Shown here: positions 48,535 to 57,592 of the stretch, piece by piece
Numbering within the stretch: position 1 is the stretch's first letter
Layout: every line of letters starts with the position of its first letter
DNA from: Burkholderiales bacterium
GTDB lineage: Bacteria > Pseudomonadota > Gammaproteobacteria > Burkholderiales > Burkholderiaceae_C
Length of the DNA: 64,000 nucleotides
Reading direction: 5' to 3'
Assembly: GCA_030604135.1 (NCBI GenBank)
Contig: JAUVWL010000016.1
Coordinates: forward strand, 1-64,000
The notes under the pieces: generated by a model
The model's database searches: none
The model's input: the letters and a program-made list of their open reading frames with translations, nothing else
Told to the model about the DNA's origin: nothing
Position numbers and translations under genes: made by a program

Positions 48535-50051
48535 TGCGCGCGCTCCATCGGATGCGGTGTGGCGCCGCGCTGCGTCTCGCCGGTGGACGAGCGCAGCACA
48601 TGGTCCAGCACGGCGCCCTTCGCATCGCGCAGCGTCACCGACAGCGGCATCTGGCCAAGCGCGTGCGTCGCACACGACAGGCAGGGGTCGTAAGCGCGGA
48701 TGGCGACTTCGAGGTGGTTGAGCAGGGGCTCGGTGATGGTCTGGCCGTCGAGGTACTGCAGGGCCACCGAGCGCACCGCCTCGTTCATGGCCTGGTTGTT
48801 GTGCGTGGTCGAGACGATGAGGTTGCAGCTTTTCACCAGGTCGTCGTCACCGACTTCGTACTCGTGGATCAGCGTGCCGCGCGGCGCCTCGATGATGCCG
48901 ACACCGCTGCGCTGGCGTTCGCCCGTGGCCAGCAGTGGGCCGCCGAGGATGGCCGGGTCGTCCAACAGCTGCGCGATCACCTCCACACCGTGCAGCAGCT
49001 CGATCATGCGCGCCCAGTGCGTGGCCAGCACGGCGTGCACCGGCCGCCCACCGTGCGCGGCCGCGAAGGCCTGGCGCCGTGCTTCGGCGCGCGGGGTCGG
49101 GATGTGGTCGCAGTTCTGCAGCCGCGCCAGCGGGCCGACACGGTACCAGCCGGCCTCCGGACCCAGTGCGAGCCGGTAGGGGAACTTCATGTAGGTCCAG
49201 GGCTTGACCGCCTCGTCGATCAGCTCGCGGTAGCGCTGGTCCTCGAAACCATCGACCGCGATGCGGCCGTCGGCCTCGCGCAGGCGCAGCGCGCCGTCGT
49301 AGAGCTCCATCGCGCCACCGGCGCCGATCAGGGACATCATGGCCGCAGGCGTTTCGCCGAAGTGTTCGTAGGCGGGCGGCAGGCCGGTGTGCTGGCGCTC
49401 GGCGAGGTCCACCGCCGCCTCGGCCCAGGCCAGCACCTCGGGCAGCTGGGCGCGCAGCGTGTCGCGGTCCTCGCGCGCCACCGCCCGGTTCATGCCGCCG
49501 GGCACCGAGCCGGTACCGTGCACCCGCTTGCCGGAGGTGATGCGGATCACCTCCTGGCCGAACTTGCGCAGCATCACGCCCTGGCGTGCCGCCTCGGGGT
49601 GCGCCACCGCCACGCCGACGATGTTGCGCTGCGCGACGTCGGCGTCGAAGCCGAACAGCAGGTCGGGCGAGGACAGGTGGAAGAAGTGCAGCGCGTGGCT
49701 CTGCACGATCTGGCCGTAATGCATGAGGCGGCGGATGCGGTCGGCCGCTTCGGGCACCGGCCAGCCGCCGACCACGCGGTCCAGCGCCTTGGACGCGGCC
49801 AGGTGGTGCGAGACCGGGCAGATGCCGCACAGGCGCTGCACCATGACCGGCACCTCCCAGTAGGGTCGGCCGACGATGAACTGTTCGAAGCCGCGGAACT
49901 CGACGATGTGCAGGCGCACCTGCTGCAGGCGCTGCTGCTCGTCCAGCAGCAGCGTGACCTTGCCATGACCTTCGACGCGCGAGACCGGGTCGATCACGAT
50001 GCGGCGCAGGCCTTCGGGGTTTGCAGCAGTTTCCAATGAGGTGGAAGTCAT
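48531..50051 (-). CDS. hoxH: NAD-reducing hydrogenase large subunit HoxH
   Basis: A 506-residue group 3d large subunit. Ni ligands are in RLCGICPVSHH and DPCLSCATHA; IDPVSRVEGHGKV is the N-terminal motif. The expected cleavage is after the His of ATH, leaving a tail of about 43 residues (ALGQMPLSVTLRD onward), longer than the 24 of Cupriavidus HoxH. ATG 50051 gives the native N-terminus; an ATG at 50156, right after the hoxY stop, would add 35 residues encoded by a family A repeat. Confidence 0.94.
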   Translation of the reverse strand: MTSTSLETAANPEGLRRIVIDPVSRVEGHGKVTLLLDEQQRLQQVRLHIVEFRGFEQFIVGRPYWEVPVMVQRLCGICPVSHHLAASKALDRVVGGWPVPEAADRIRRLMHYGQIVQSHALHFFHLSSPDLLFGFDADVAQRNIVGVAVAHPEAARQGVMLRKFGQEVIRITSGKRVHGTGSVPGGMNRAVAREDRDTLRAQLPEVLAWAEAAVDLAERQHTGLPPAYEHFGETPAAMMSLIGAGGAMELYDGALRLREADGRIAVDGFEDQRYRELIDEAVKPWTYMKFPYRLALGPEAGWYRVGPLARLQNCDHIPTPRAEARRQAFAAAHGGRPVHAVLATHWARMIELLHGVEVIAQLLDDPAILGGPLLATGERQRSGVGIIEAPRGTLIHEYEVGDDDLVKSCNLIVSTTHNNQAMNEAVRSVALQYLDGQTITEPLLNHLEVAIRAYDPCLSCATHALGQMPLSVTLRDAKGAVLDHVLRSSTGETQRGATPHPMERAQ

Positions 50052-50081
50052 GTCCAAACACCTCCATACCGGGGCAGCCGT

Positions 50082-50150
50082 GGAACGGGCTTGGCCCGGC
50101 CACAGGCTGCGTCCCCCTGGGGGGAAGACGCGAAGCGGCGCAGGGGGGCA
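50082..50150 (+). repeat. Family A palindromic repeat between hoxY and hoxH
   Basis: GGAACGGGCTTGGCCCGGCC (hairpin 50086-50098, stem CGGGC/GCCCG), then CCCCCTGGGGGG and GCGAAGCGGCGCAGGGG. It fills the 105-bp gap in the otherwise overlapping hoxF-U-Y-H-W series and is open in frame with hoxH. Confidence 0.88.
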
Positions 50151-50156
50151 GTCCAT

Positions 50157-50687
50157 TCAGTCATATCGGATCAACCCCTTGTTCAAGGCGGGCTCGCGCC
50201 CGGCCATCAGGTCCTGCAGCAGCTGCCAGAAGGCGTCGGCCGGCGGCGGGCAGCCGGGCAGGGCGTGGTCGATCTGCACCACCTCGTGGATGGGCCGCAC
50301 GCGGTTGAGCGGCAGCGGCAGCTCGGGGTCGTTCGGCACCTCGCCGTAGACGGCCTTCATCATCTCGCCCACGTCCAGGTGGTTGCGCAGCGCGGGCAGG
50401 CCGCCGGTGATGGCGCAGGCACCCACAGCCACCAAGATCCGGCACTGGTCACGGAAGGCGCGCAGCACCTCCACGTTCTCCGCATTGCACAGGCCGCCTT
50501 CGATCAGGCCGATGTCGCAGGGACCGACGGTCTTGATGTCGGTCAGCGGCGAGCGGTCGAAGGTGACATGCTCGATCAGCCCGAACAGGCGCTCGTCGAT
50601 GTCGAGGAAGGACATGTGGCAACCGAAGCAGCCGGCCAGCGAGACCGTGGCCACGCGCCACTTGCGGGGAGACGTTTCGGTGTTCAT
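50157..50687 (-). CDS. hoxY: NAD-reducing hydrogenase small subunit HoxY
   Basis: A 176-residue small subunit containing only the proximal [4Fe-4S] cluster: SLAGCFGCHMSFLDID, VAVGACAITGG and ALPGCPPP hold the ligands. It links HoxH to the diaphorase HoxFU. The ATG at 50687 overlaps the hoxU stop (50684-50687). An open frame to 51266 is a shadow of hoxU. Confidence 0.94.
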   Translation of the reverse strand: MNTETSPRKWRVATVSLAGCFGCHMSFLDIDERLFGLIEHVTFDRSPLTDIKTVGPCDIGLIEGGLCNAENVEVLRAFRDQCRILVAVGACAITGGLPALRNHLDVGEMMKAVYGEVPNDPELPLPLNRVRPIHEVVQIDHALPGCPPPADAFWQLLQDLMAGREPALNKGLIRYD

Positions 50688-51370
50688 CCGCGCGTCTCCT
50701 CGTCGTCGAAGGTCCGCTGACCGATTGGGACGGCGAAGCCCACGCGCTTGGGCAGCAGCGCGCCGACCGGACAGATGTGGGCGGCACGGTCGGTCACTTC
50801 GAGCGCACTGTCGCCCAGATGGCCGCTGGCGCTGTCGATCAGCAGCCTGGCGCCGATGCCGTGGCCGCCGATGGCGAACACCCGCTTGCCATCGAGTTCG
50901 TCGCTGGCGCGCACGCAGAGCTGGCAGAGGATGCAGCGGTTGGGCTCGAACCAGACGTCGGGATGGCTGGCGTCCACCGGCCGGTCGGGGTTGAGCGCCT
51001 CGTAGTGCAGCTCGGTCATGCCGGCGCGCTCGGCCTGGTGCTGCAGCTGGCAGCTCCCGCTCTTTTCGCATCCGGGGCAGAAATGGTTGCCTTCGACGAA
51101 CAGCATCTGCAGCAGGTGCAGGCGCCGGGTCTTCAGGGCGTCGATGTGGCACTCCACCCGCTGGCCAGCGACCGCCGGCGTGACGCAGGCCGCCACGGGG
51201 CGGCCGTCGGCCAGCACGGTGCACAGCCGGCAGGAGGCACTGGCCGACACACTTTCGTGCCAGCACAGGTGCGGCACGTCGTGGCCGGCACGCTGCGCGG
51301 CCTGGAGGATGGTGTCGCCGGCTTGCAGCGGGACGGGCTGGCCATCAAAGTCGAAGCTGTCGGTGGGCAT
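50684..51370 (-). CDS. hoxU: NAD-reducing hydrogenase diaphorase subunit HoxU
   Basis: A 228-residue iron-sulfur protein. A plant-type [2Fe-2S] domain (HLCWHESVSASASCRLC), the NuoG-like His-Cys3 motif HFCPGCEKSGSCQLQ, and [4Fe-4S] ligands RCILCQLCVRASD are in order. It passes electrons from HoxY to HoxF. ATG 51370 is chosen with GGGGGATGA upstream; an ATG at 51388 overlaps the hoxF 3' end and is less likely. Confidence 0.93.
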   Translation of the reverse strand: MPTDSFDFDGQPVPLQAGDTILQAAQRAGHDVPHLCWHESVSASASCRLCTVLADGRPVAACVTPAVAGQRVECHIDALKTRRLHLLQMLFVEGNHFCPGCEKSGSCQLQHQAERAGMTELHYEALNPDRPVDASHPDVWFEPNRCILCQLCVRASDELDGKRVFAIGGHGIGARLLIDSASGHLGDSALEVTDRAAHICPVGALLPKRVGFAVPIGQRTFDDEETRG

Positions 51371-51377
51371 GGCGCCA

Positions 51378-53207
51378 TCATCCCCCATGTTCGGTCTTCA
51401 GATGGGCTCCCGGATCGCGCCGACCGGTCACGCGACGCGCCGACGACAGCTCGGCATCCAGGTCGATGTCGGGCTGGAAGCTCGCCGCCGTGCTGCGCTG
51501 GGTGTAGGCCTGGCCGAAGTGGGCCAGGGTGTCGCGCAGCGGGTTGCAGGCCGAGACGCCCAGGCCGCAGTGCGTGCCGCTGTGCAGCAGTTCGTCCAGC
51601 TCGTGCAATCGCTTGATGTCAAAGGCCGAGCCACGACCCGCGCCGCGCGCCTGCGCCAGTTTGTCGAGCCGGCGCACCACCAGTTCGGTGCCGACGCGGC
51701 ACGGCGTGCACAGGCCGCAGCTTTCGTGCGCGAAGAAACGCGCGAAATGGCGCGCGACCTCGAACAGGTCGCGCGTCTGATCGAACACCATCAGGGCGCC
51801 CGCGCTCGGCAGGTCTTCGAAGGCGATGGCGCGGCCGAAGCCGCTGGCGGGCACGCAGCTGCCCGAGGGGCCACCCACCTGCACCGCCTGCGGGTCGCGT
51901 GCGCCGCAGTCCGCCAGGATCTGCGCCAGTGGCGTGCCCAGTGGGTATTCATACAGGCCGGGGCGTTCGCAGTCGCCCGAGACCGAATGGATCTTGGTGC
52001 CGGTGGACCCGGGCGTGCCGATGCCGGCCCACCAGGCACCACCGCGGCGCGCGATGTGGGCCCCCGCCACCAGGGTCTCGACGTTGTTGACCACGGTCGG
52101 GCGGCCGAGGTAGCCGCGTTGCACCGGGAAAGGTGGTCGGATGCGGGGAATGCCTCGCTTGCCTTCCAGCGACTCGATCAGCGCCGACTCTTCGCCGCAC
52201 ACATAGGCACCGGCACCGAGGTGGATGGCGATGTCGAAGTCGAAGCCAGTCACGCCACCGGCGTTGCGCCCGAGCAAGCCCAGCCCACGGCGGCGTTCGA
52301 GCACGGCTTCGAGGTGGCCCAGCAGGAAGCGGTACTCGCCGCGCAGGTAGACCAGCCCCGTCCGAGCGCCGATGGCGCGCGCGGCCACCGTCATGCCGTC
52401 GAACAGCGCGTCGGCGTGGCGGCTAAGCAGCACACGGTCCTTGAAGGTGCCGGGCTCGCCCTCGTCGGCGTTGCAGACCAAGCAGCGCTGGCCGTCGGCG
52501 GCGTCGGCCTCGGCACAGAATCGCCATTTGCGCGCGGTGGGGAAGCCCGCGCCGCCGCGGCCGCGCAGACCCGAGCGCTCCACCTCGTTCAGCAACTCGC
52601 CCGGTTCACGGGCCAGCACGCCGGGCAGGCCAAGTGCACCGGCGGGCAGGCCCTGCAGCAGCACGTCGGCGCGGCGGATGTGGTCCTGCACCTGGAACCA
52701 TTCGGCCGGCCATGCTTCGGGCGGCACACCGGCCAGCAAGCATTCGGCGAGCTGGTCGATGCGCGCCGCATCCAGGCGCGTGACCACCTGGTGGTGGTTG
52801 ACCAGCAGGGCCGGGCCCTGGTCGCACAGGCCGGTGCAGGAGCAGCGGTCCACGCTGAAGCGGCCCTGCGCATCGACCTCGCCAGGCTTCACGCCCAGGC
52901 GTTCGCACAACCTAGCCAACAGCGCGTCGCTGCCGGCCATGCGGTCGGTGATGTTGTCGGAGAACAGCACACGCACCCGGCCCACGGGCCGCAGATGGAA
53001 GAAGCGGTAGAAACTGGCCACGCCTTCGACATGGGCGAGGGGCAGGCCCATGGCGCGACCGATGTGGGCCAGCAGATCGCGTGGCAGCCAGTGGGTCTGC
53101 GCCTGCGTTTCGCGCAGCACCTGCACCAGCGCATGCGGATCGTGGTGCCAGCGCGCCAGCACCGCGTTGGCAACGTGGAAGCTTGCAGGCTGGTCAAACG
53201 CCGTCAT
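51378..53207 (-). CDS. hoxF: NAD-reducing hydrogenase diaphorase subunit HoxF
   Basis: A 609-residue fusion of NuoE- and NuoF-like domains. The N-terminal thioredoxin-like domain holds a [2Fe-2S] cluster (CSCTGLCDQGP), then NAD/FMN-binding motifs RGRGGAGFPTARKW and GAGAYVCGEESALIESLEG, and the [4Fe-4S] motif SCGLCTPCRVG. It transfers electrons from H2 oxidation to NAD+. It starts four bases inside the hoxA end (53204-53207), coupling it to the regulator. No hoxI gene is seen in the window. Confidence 0.95.
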   Translation of the reverse strand: MTAFDQPASFHVANAVLARWHHDPHALVQVLRETQAQTHWLPRDLLAHIGRAMGLPLAHVEGVASFYRFFHLRPVGRVRVLFSDNITDRMAGSDALLARLCERLGVKPGEVDAQGRFSVDRCSCTGLCDQGPALLVNHHQVVTRLDAARIDQLAECLLAGVPPEAWPAEWFQVQDHIRRADVLLQGLPAGALGLPGVLAREPGELLNEVERSGLRGRGGAGFPTARKWRFCAEADAADGQRCLVCNADEGEPGTFKDRVLLSRHADALFDGMTVAARAIGARTGLVYLRGEYRFLLGHLEAVLERRRGLGLLGRNAGGVTGFDFDIAIHLGAGAYVCGEESALIESLEGKRGIPRIRPPFPVQRGYLGRPTVVNNVETLVAGAHIARRGGAWWAGIGTPGSTGTKIHSVSGDCERPGLYEYPLGTPLAQILADCGARDPQAVQVGGPSGSCVPASGFGRAIAFEDLPSAGALMVFDQTRDLFEVARHFARFFAHESCGLCTPCRVGTELVVRRLDKLAQARGAGRGSAFDIKRLHELDELLHSGTHCGLGVSACNPLRDTLAHFGQAYTQRSTAASFQPDIDLDAELSSARRVTGRRDPGAHLKTEHGG

Positions 53208-54664
53208 GGTTTGTCGAGGCCGAAGCGTTGCATCTTGGCGCGCAGGCCCACGCGGGACAAACCGAGTTCCGCTGCCGCCCTGGTCTTGTTCCAGCGGTGC
53301 CGCAACAGGGTCTCGCGCAGCACCATGGCCTCGACCACGTCCAGGCGTTCGGTCAGCGTGCCGCTGGCGGGCAGGGCGGCCGTGAGTGGGTCGGCACCAC
53401 CGGCCGCGCGGCCCTGCAGCACGCGCGGTGAAAACGCGGCCGGGGGTAGCGTGGTGCCGTCATGCAGCGCCAGCGCGCGGCCGATCTCGTTGCGCAGCTC
53501 GCGGATGTTGCCGGGCCAGGCGTAGGCCAGCAGGCAGGCCAGGGTCTCGTCCGGCAGGGTCGCGCCGGGGTGGCCGAGTTCGGCCGACACGTCCTGCACG
53601 ATCTGGCGCGCGATCGGCGGGATGTCGGCCACCCGGTCGCGCAGCGGCGGCACGGTGAGCGCGACGGCCGAGAGCCGGTAGTACAGGTCTTCGCGGAACA
53701 GGCCTTCGCGCACGCGCTGTTCCAGGTTGCGGTGGGTGGCGGCGATGATGCGCACGTCCACCGGCACCGGCCTGGGCGCGCCCACGGGCCGCACCTCGCC
53801 CTCCTGCAGCACACGCAGCAGCTTGACCTGGAAGGCGGGCGAGGTCTCGCCGATTTCGTCGAGGAACACCGTGCCGCCGTCGGCGCGCTGGAACAGGCCG
53901 GCGTGGTCTTCGAAGGCGCCGGTGAAGGCGCCGCGCTTGTGGCCGAACAGCTCGGATTCGAGCAGGGTGTCGGGGATGGCGGCGCAGTTCTCCACCACGA
54001 AGGGCCCGGTCAGGCGCGGGCTCGCGTAGTGGATGGCCCGGGCCAGCAGCTCCTTGCCGGTGCCCGACTCGCCCAGCACCAGCACCGGGATGTCGTAGCG
54101 CGCGGCGCGCTCGGCCATGCGGCAGATGTGGTCCAGCGGGCTGCCCTGCGCGCGCACGATGCGGTCGAAGCCGAAATGGCTTTTCGCCTGAGCCATCTGC
54201 GTGGCCGTGCGCTGGCGCAGCACGCGGGTGCTGGTGCGCAGCTCCAGGTCCAGCCGCGCGGTCTGCTGCTGCAGCACCTGGGCCTCCACCGCGTTGCGCA
54301 CCGACTCCAGCAGGTGGTCGGGCGACCAGGGCTTGAGGATGTACTGATAGATGCCGGCCTCGTTGATGCCGGCGATGATGTCTTCGCTGTCGGTGTAGCC
54401 CGAGATGACCATGCGCACGATCTCGGGCCACTGCTCGCGCACCTCCTTGAGGAAGTTGACCCCGGTCATGCCGGGCATGCGCTGGTCGCACAGGATCACG
54501 CTGACCGGCTGGCGCTGCAGCAGGCCGCGCGCCTCCTCGGCGCTGCTGGCGGTGAAGACGGTGAAATCCTCGTCCAGCGTGCGGCGCAGCGCGTCCTGCG
54601 AGCGCACTTCGTCGTCGACCACCAGTACGGTGGGCATGGCGTCATGGAGCGGGGGCAGGGTCAC
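53204..54664 (-). CDS. hoxA: Hydrogenase transcription activator HoxA (NtrC family)
   Basis: A 486-residue response regulator. Receiver: VVDDEVRS and phospho-Asp in LCDQRMPGMTG. AAA+ domain: Walker A GESGTGKE, sigma-54 contact loop KRGAFTGAF, GTVFLDEIGE. Fis-type helix-turn-helix at the C-terminus (NKTRAAAELGLSRVGLRAKM). In Cupriavidus, non-phosphorylated HoxA activates sigma-54 hydrogenase promoters. The GTG at 54664 or ATG at 54637 are both possible; neither has a clear ribosome site. Leads the hoxA-F-U-Y-H-W-B-C-J series. Confidence 0.93.
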   Translation of the reverse strand: MTLPPLHDAMPTVLVVDDEVRSQDALRRTLDEDFTVFTASSAEEARGLLQRQPVSVILCDQRMPGMTGVNFLKEVREQWPEIVRMVISGYTDSEDIIAGINEAGIYQYILKPWSPDHLLESVRNAVEAQVLQQQTARLDLELRTSTRVLRQRTATQMAQAKSHFGFDRIVRAQGSPLDHICRMAERAARYDIPVLVLGESGTGKELLARAIHYASPRLTGPFVVENCAAIPDTLLESELFGHKRGAFTGAFEDHAGLFQRADGGTVFLDEIGETSPAFQVKLLRVLQEGEVRPVGAPRPVPVDVRIIAATHRNLEQRVREGLFREDLYYRLSAVALTVPPLRDRVADIPPIARQIVQDVSAELGHPGATLPDETLACLLAYAWPGNIRELRNEIGRALALHDGTTLPPAAFSPRVLQGRAAGGADPLTAALPASGTLTERLDVVEAMVLRETLLRHRWNKTRAAAELGLSRVGLRAKMQRFGLDKP

Positions 54665-54715
54665 GGCGTGTGCTGGAGGGTCTTGCTCGCATTGTAGGAG
54701 CGGGTGAAATTTTCC

Positions 54716-55246
54716 TCAGAGGTCTCCCAGCAAACTCTCAATCTCGCGGGCCGCCTGCCTACGGCCCATGTAGATGGCCAGCTTGGCCTCAATGGCAGTC
54801 AGGGAGCTGCGGAATTCGCTCAACGTACGGGCCGCCAGCATCGCCTGCGCGACAATGGAGGTGTCAGGCCCGAAGTGGGGCTGCAAAACTCGGTATGCCC
54901 GGCGCTGTAGCGCCATCAGGTGCTGAGGATCGAACTCCTGGATCTCATGCGGTGCCGGTGCCGGCGTGGGAGCGCGTGCCGGCGGGCCGGCCTGCGCCAC
55001 ATCCCGAGCCGGGGCCGCAGACGTTGCCGGCGTGCGCGTCGCAGCAACGGGTTCGATCAGTGCGAGAGCCAGCAGTGCATCCAGGTGGGACCGGACATCC
55101 CCCAGGCCCCTGGCCTGCATCACCTGCACGCTGTCGCTTCCGTTGACCATGATCAATACCGCGCGCGTGGCAGACGAAAGCCCAGCCTTCCGTTGCGCGA
55201 TCTCGGCCTTGCCGCGGTCGGTCTTCTGAAACACCTGTCCAGGCAT
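54716..55246 (-). CDS. Unknown protein between hypE and hoxA
   Basis: A 176-residue protein starting MPGQVFQKTDRGKAEI with a GAGGAGAC ribosome site before 55246. The N-terminal half (KTDRGKAEIAQRKAGL, RAVLIMVNGSDSV) looks like a small winged-helix-like domain seen in Burkholderiales proteins of unknown function. A Pro/Ala-rich linker follows, then a helical domain ending REIESLLGDL. No metal or nucleotide motif. It lies where Cupriavidus has hypX, but is unrelated to HypX (much shorter, no formyl-transferase motifs). A hydrogenase role rests only on position. Confidence 0.7.
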   Translation of the reverse strand: MPGQVFQKTDRGKAEIAQRKAGLSSATRAVLIMVNGSDSVQVMQARGLGDVRSHLDALLALALIEPVAATRTPATSAAPARDVAQAGPPARAPTPAPAPHEIQEFDPQHLMALQRRAYRVLQPHFGPDTSIVAQAMLAARTLSEFRSSLTAIEAKLAIYMGRRQAAREIESLLGDL

Positions 55247-55337
55247 CGCAGGTCTCCTCGTGTCTTGTTGCCGTACAGACCATTGCAGCCCAGGGCCCGG
55301 TCTGACGGCCGGGCAGTGTTGGGCCTGCAGCAAAACG

Positions 55338-56438
55338 TCAACAGATCCTCGGCAGTTGTTCACCACTGAGCCAGTCCACCACCCGCCGGCCCCCGAAACG
55401 CGTGTCCATCTGCACGAAGTGGTGCGGGTCAGTGGTGACCTCGCCGATGCGCGCGGCGTCCGAACCCAGCGGGTGGGCGCGCAGCGCGGCCAGCGCGGCC
55501 TCGGCCGCTTCTGGGGCGACGATGGCGATCAGCTTGCCTTCGTTCGCCACATACAGCGGGTCCAGACCCAGCAGCTCGCAGGCCGCGTCCACCTGCGGCT
55601 TCACGGGAATGGCCGCTTCCTGCAAGCGCATGCCGACACCGGACTGGCGCGAGATCTCGTTGAGCGTGGTCGCCAGACCGCCGCGCGTGGGGTCGCGCAG
55701 CACACGTATGGCCCCGGGCGCAGCCACCATCAGATCGGCCACCAGGGTGTGCAGTGCGGCGGTGTCGCTCTCGATCGTGGTCTCGAAGGCCAGCGACTCG
55801 CGCTGGGACAGCACAGCCACGCCGTGGTCACCGATGGTGCCGGACAGAAGGATCACGTCACCGACGCGTGCGTTCCTCCCGCTGACCGAAACGCCCGGCG
55901 GCAGCACCCCCACGCCGGTGGTGCTGATGAACACGCCGTCACCCTTGCCCTGCTCCACCACCTTGGTGTCGCCGGTCACCACCGGCACACCGGCCTCACG
56001 CGCGGCCGCGCCCATGCTCTGCACGATGCGCTGCAGGTCGGCCAGCGGGTAGCCCTCTTCGATGATGAAGCTGGCGCTCAGGTACAGCGGCTTCGCGCCC
56101 ATCATGGCCACGTCGTTCACCGTGCCGTGCACCGCCAGGCAGCCGAGGTCGCCACCGGGGAAAAAGAGGGGCGAGACCACGTGGCCGTCGGTGGCCATGA
56201 CCAGCTGGCCAGCGCCGGCATCGAACACCGGCAGCGGCAGCGCCGCGCCGTCGTCGCCCTGGCGCAGGAAGGGGTTGTCCAGCGCGGGCAGGAACAGTTC
56301 TTCGATCAGCTGCGCCGCGGCCTTGCCGCCGGCACCGTGGCCCATGTCGATGCGGCCGTGCTTGATGTCCAGCGGGCGGGTGTAGGTTTTCTTCACGGTG
56401 CTGCTTTTCGGGGGCGGGTTGTCGTGATCGACTCTCAT
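55338..56438 (-). CDS. hypE: Hydrogenase maturation protein HypE
   Basis: A 366-residue PurM-like ATPase. DMGHGAGGKAAAQLI, FVISPLFF-like VVSPLFFPGGDLG, VTGDTKVVEQGKGDGVF and DPTRGGLATTLNEI are present, and the chain ends with the required PRIC, whose Cys carries the carbamoyl-derived cyanide. It dehydrates carbamoyl from HypF to cyanide for Fe(CN)2CO. The ATG at 56438 overlaps hypD. A start 15 residues later (MKK-like VKKTYTRP) is possible. Confidence 0.95.
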   Translation of the reverse strand: MRVDHDNPPPKSSTVKKTYTRPLDIKHGRIDMGHGAGGKAAAQLIEELFLPALDNPFLRQGDDGAALPLPVFDAGAGQLVMATDGHVVSPLFFPGGDLGCLAVHGTVNDVAMMGAKPLYLSASFIIEEGYPLADLQRIVQSMGAAAREAGVPVVTGDTKVVEQGKGDGVFISTTGVGVLPPGVSVSGRNARVGDVILLSGTIGDHGVAVLSQRESLAFETTIESDTAALHTLVADLMVAAPGAIRVLRDPTRGGLATTLNEISRQSGVGMRLQEAAIPVKPQVDAACELLGLDPLYVANEGKLIAIVAPEAAEAALAALRAHPLGSDAARIGEVTTDPHHFVQMDTRFGGRRVVDWLSGEQLPRIC

Positions 56439-57592
56439 GCCTGCACCGCCTCTTCTGGTGACGCGGCCACCACCGGGATATCCCTGAAGCGGCCGTAGGT
56501 GTAGTGCGCGGCGCAGGCGCCTTCACTCGACACCATGCAGGAACCGACCGGGTTTTCGGGCGTGCAGACGGTGCCGAAGATCTTGCAGTCGCGCGGCTCT
56601 TTCACGCCGCGCAGGATGGCGCCGCATTCGCAGGCCTTGTTGTCGGGCACGCTGCGGTAACTCAGGTTGAAGCGGCGTTCGGCGTCGTACTCGCGGTATT
56701 TCTCGCGGATCTGCAGTGCCGACAGCGGCATGCTGCCCAGGCCGCGCCATTCAAACGCCTCACGCAGCTCGAACACGTCGTCCATCACAGCCTGCGCGTT
56801 CAGGTTGCCCTGTGGCGTGACGGCGCGGGTGAACTCATTCTCGACCTCGGCCCGGCCGTCGTTGACCTGGCGCACCAGCATCAGGATGGCCTGCAGCACG
56901 TCCAGCGGTTCGAAGCCGGCGATGACCACGGGCTTCTGGTATTCCTGTGCGAATTTTGCGTAGGGGTCGGAGCCGATGACGACCGACACGTGCGCCGGCC
57001 CCACAAAACCTTCAATTTCGGCCGTCTCCCGAGCATCTGCTCCATCGAGAATCGCGCGGATCGCGGGTGGGGTCAGCACGTGGCTGCACATGACGCTGAA
57101 GTTCTTCAGCCCCGATGCCGCGGCCTCGCGGATGACCAGCGCAGTCGGCGGCGTGGTGGTCTCGAAGCCGATGGCGAAGAACACCACCTGCTTCTCCGGG
57201 TTGTCGCGCGCCAGCTGCAGCGCGTCGCCGGCCGAATAGACCATGCGGATGTCGCCGCCGCGTGCCTTGGCTTTGGTCAGCGACAAGCCGCCTGACGCCG
57301 GCACCCGCATCGTGTCGCCGTAGGTGCACAGGATCACGTCGTGCTGCAGCGCGAGTTCGATGGCGAGATCCACCCGGCCGATGGGCAGCACGCAGACCGG
57401 GCAGCCAGGGCCGTGGATCATGCGCACATTGGGCGGCAGCAGTTCCAGCACGCCGTAGCGGCTGATGGCGTGCGTGTGGCCACCGCAGAACTCCATGAAG
57501 CGGTACTGGTGGTCGGGCTTCACTTCCGCCGCAATGCGTTCGGCGATGTGGCGCGCGAGATCACCATCGCGGAACTCGTCAATGTATTTCAT
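56435..57592 (-). CDS. hypD: Hydrogenase maturation protein HypD
   Basis: A 385-residue iron-sulfur protein. EFCGGHTHAISRYG, HGPGCPVCVLP, FAIGFETTTPP, SHVLTPPA and the C-terminal cysteines in CECGAILRGVKEPRDCKIF and GSCMVSSEGAC match HypD, the scaffold on which Fe(CN)2CO is made with HypC. Start 57592 overlaps the hypC stop (57589-57592). An open frame to 58039 is a shadow. Confidence 0.96.
   Translation of the reverse strand: MKYIDEFRDGDLARHIAERIAAEVKPDHQYRFMEFCGGHTHAISRYGVLELLPPNVRMIHGPGCPVCVLPIGRVDLAIELALQHDVILCTYGDTMRVPASGGLSLTKAKARGGDIRMVYSAGDALQLARDNPEKQVVFFAIGFETTTPPTALVIREAAASGLKNFSVMCSHVLTPPAIRAILDGADARETAEIEGFVGPAHVSVVIGSDPYAKFAQEYQKPVVIAGFEPLDVLQAILMLVRQVNDGRAEVENEFTRAVTPQGNLNAQAVMDDVFELREAFEWRGLGSMPLSALQIREKYREYDAERRFNLSYRSVPDNKACECGAILRGVKEPRDCKIFGTVCTPENPVGSCMVSSEGACAAHYTYGRFRDIPVVAASPEEAVQA

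Noticed and set aside
50052-50156. A 35-residue N-terminal extension of HoxH starting at an ATG directly after the hoxY stop
   Set aside because: It is encoded by a family A repeat and precedes the conserved HoxH N-terminus; the ATG at 50051 is more likely, though the longer form cannot be excluded.
54665-55337. Sigma-54 promoter upstream of hoxA
   Set aside because: No convincing GG-N10-GC site of the right form was found in 54665-54715 or 55247-55337; promoters are probably further upstream in the locus.
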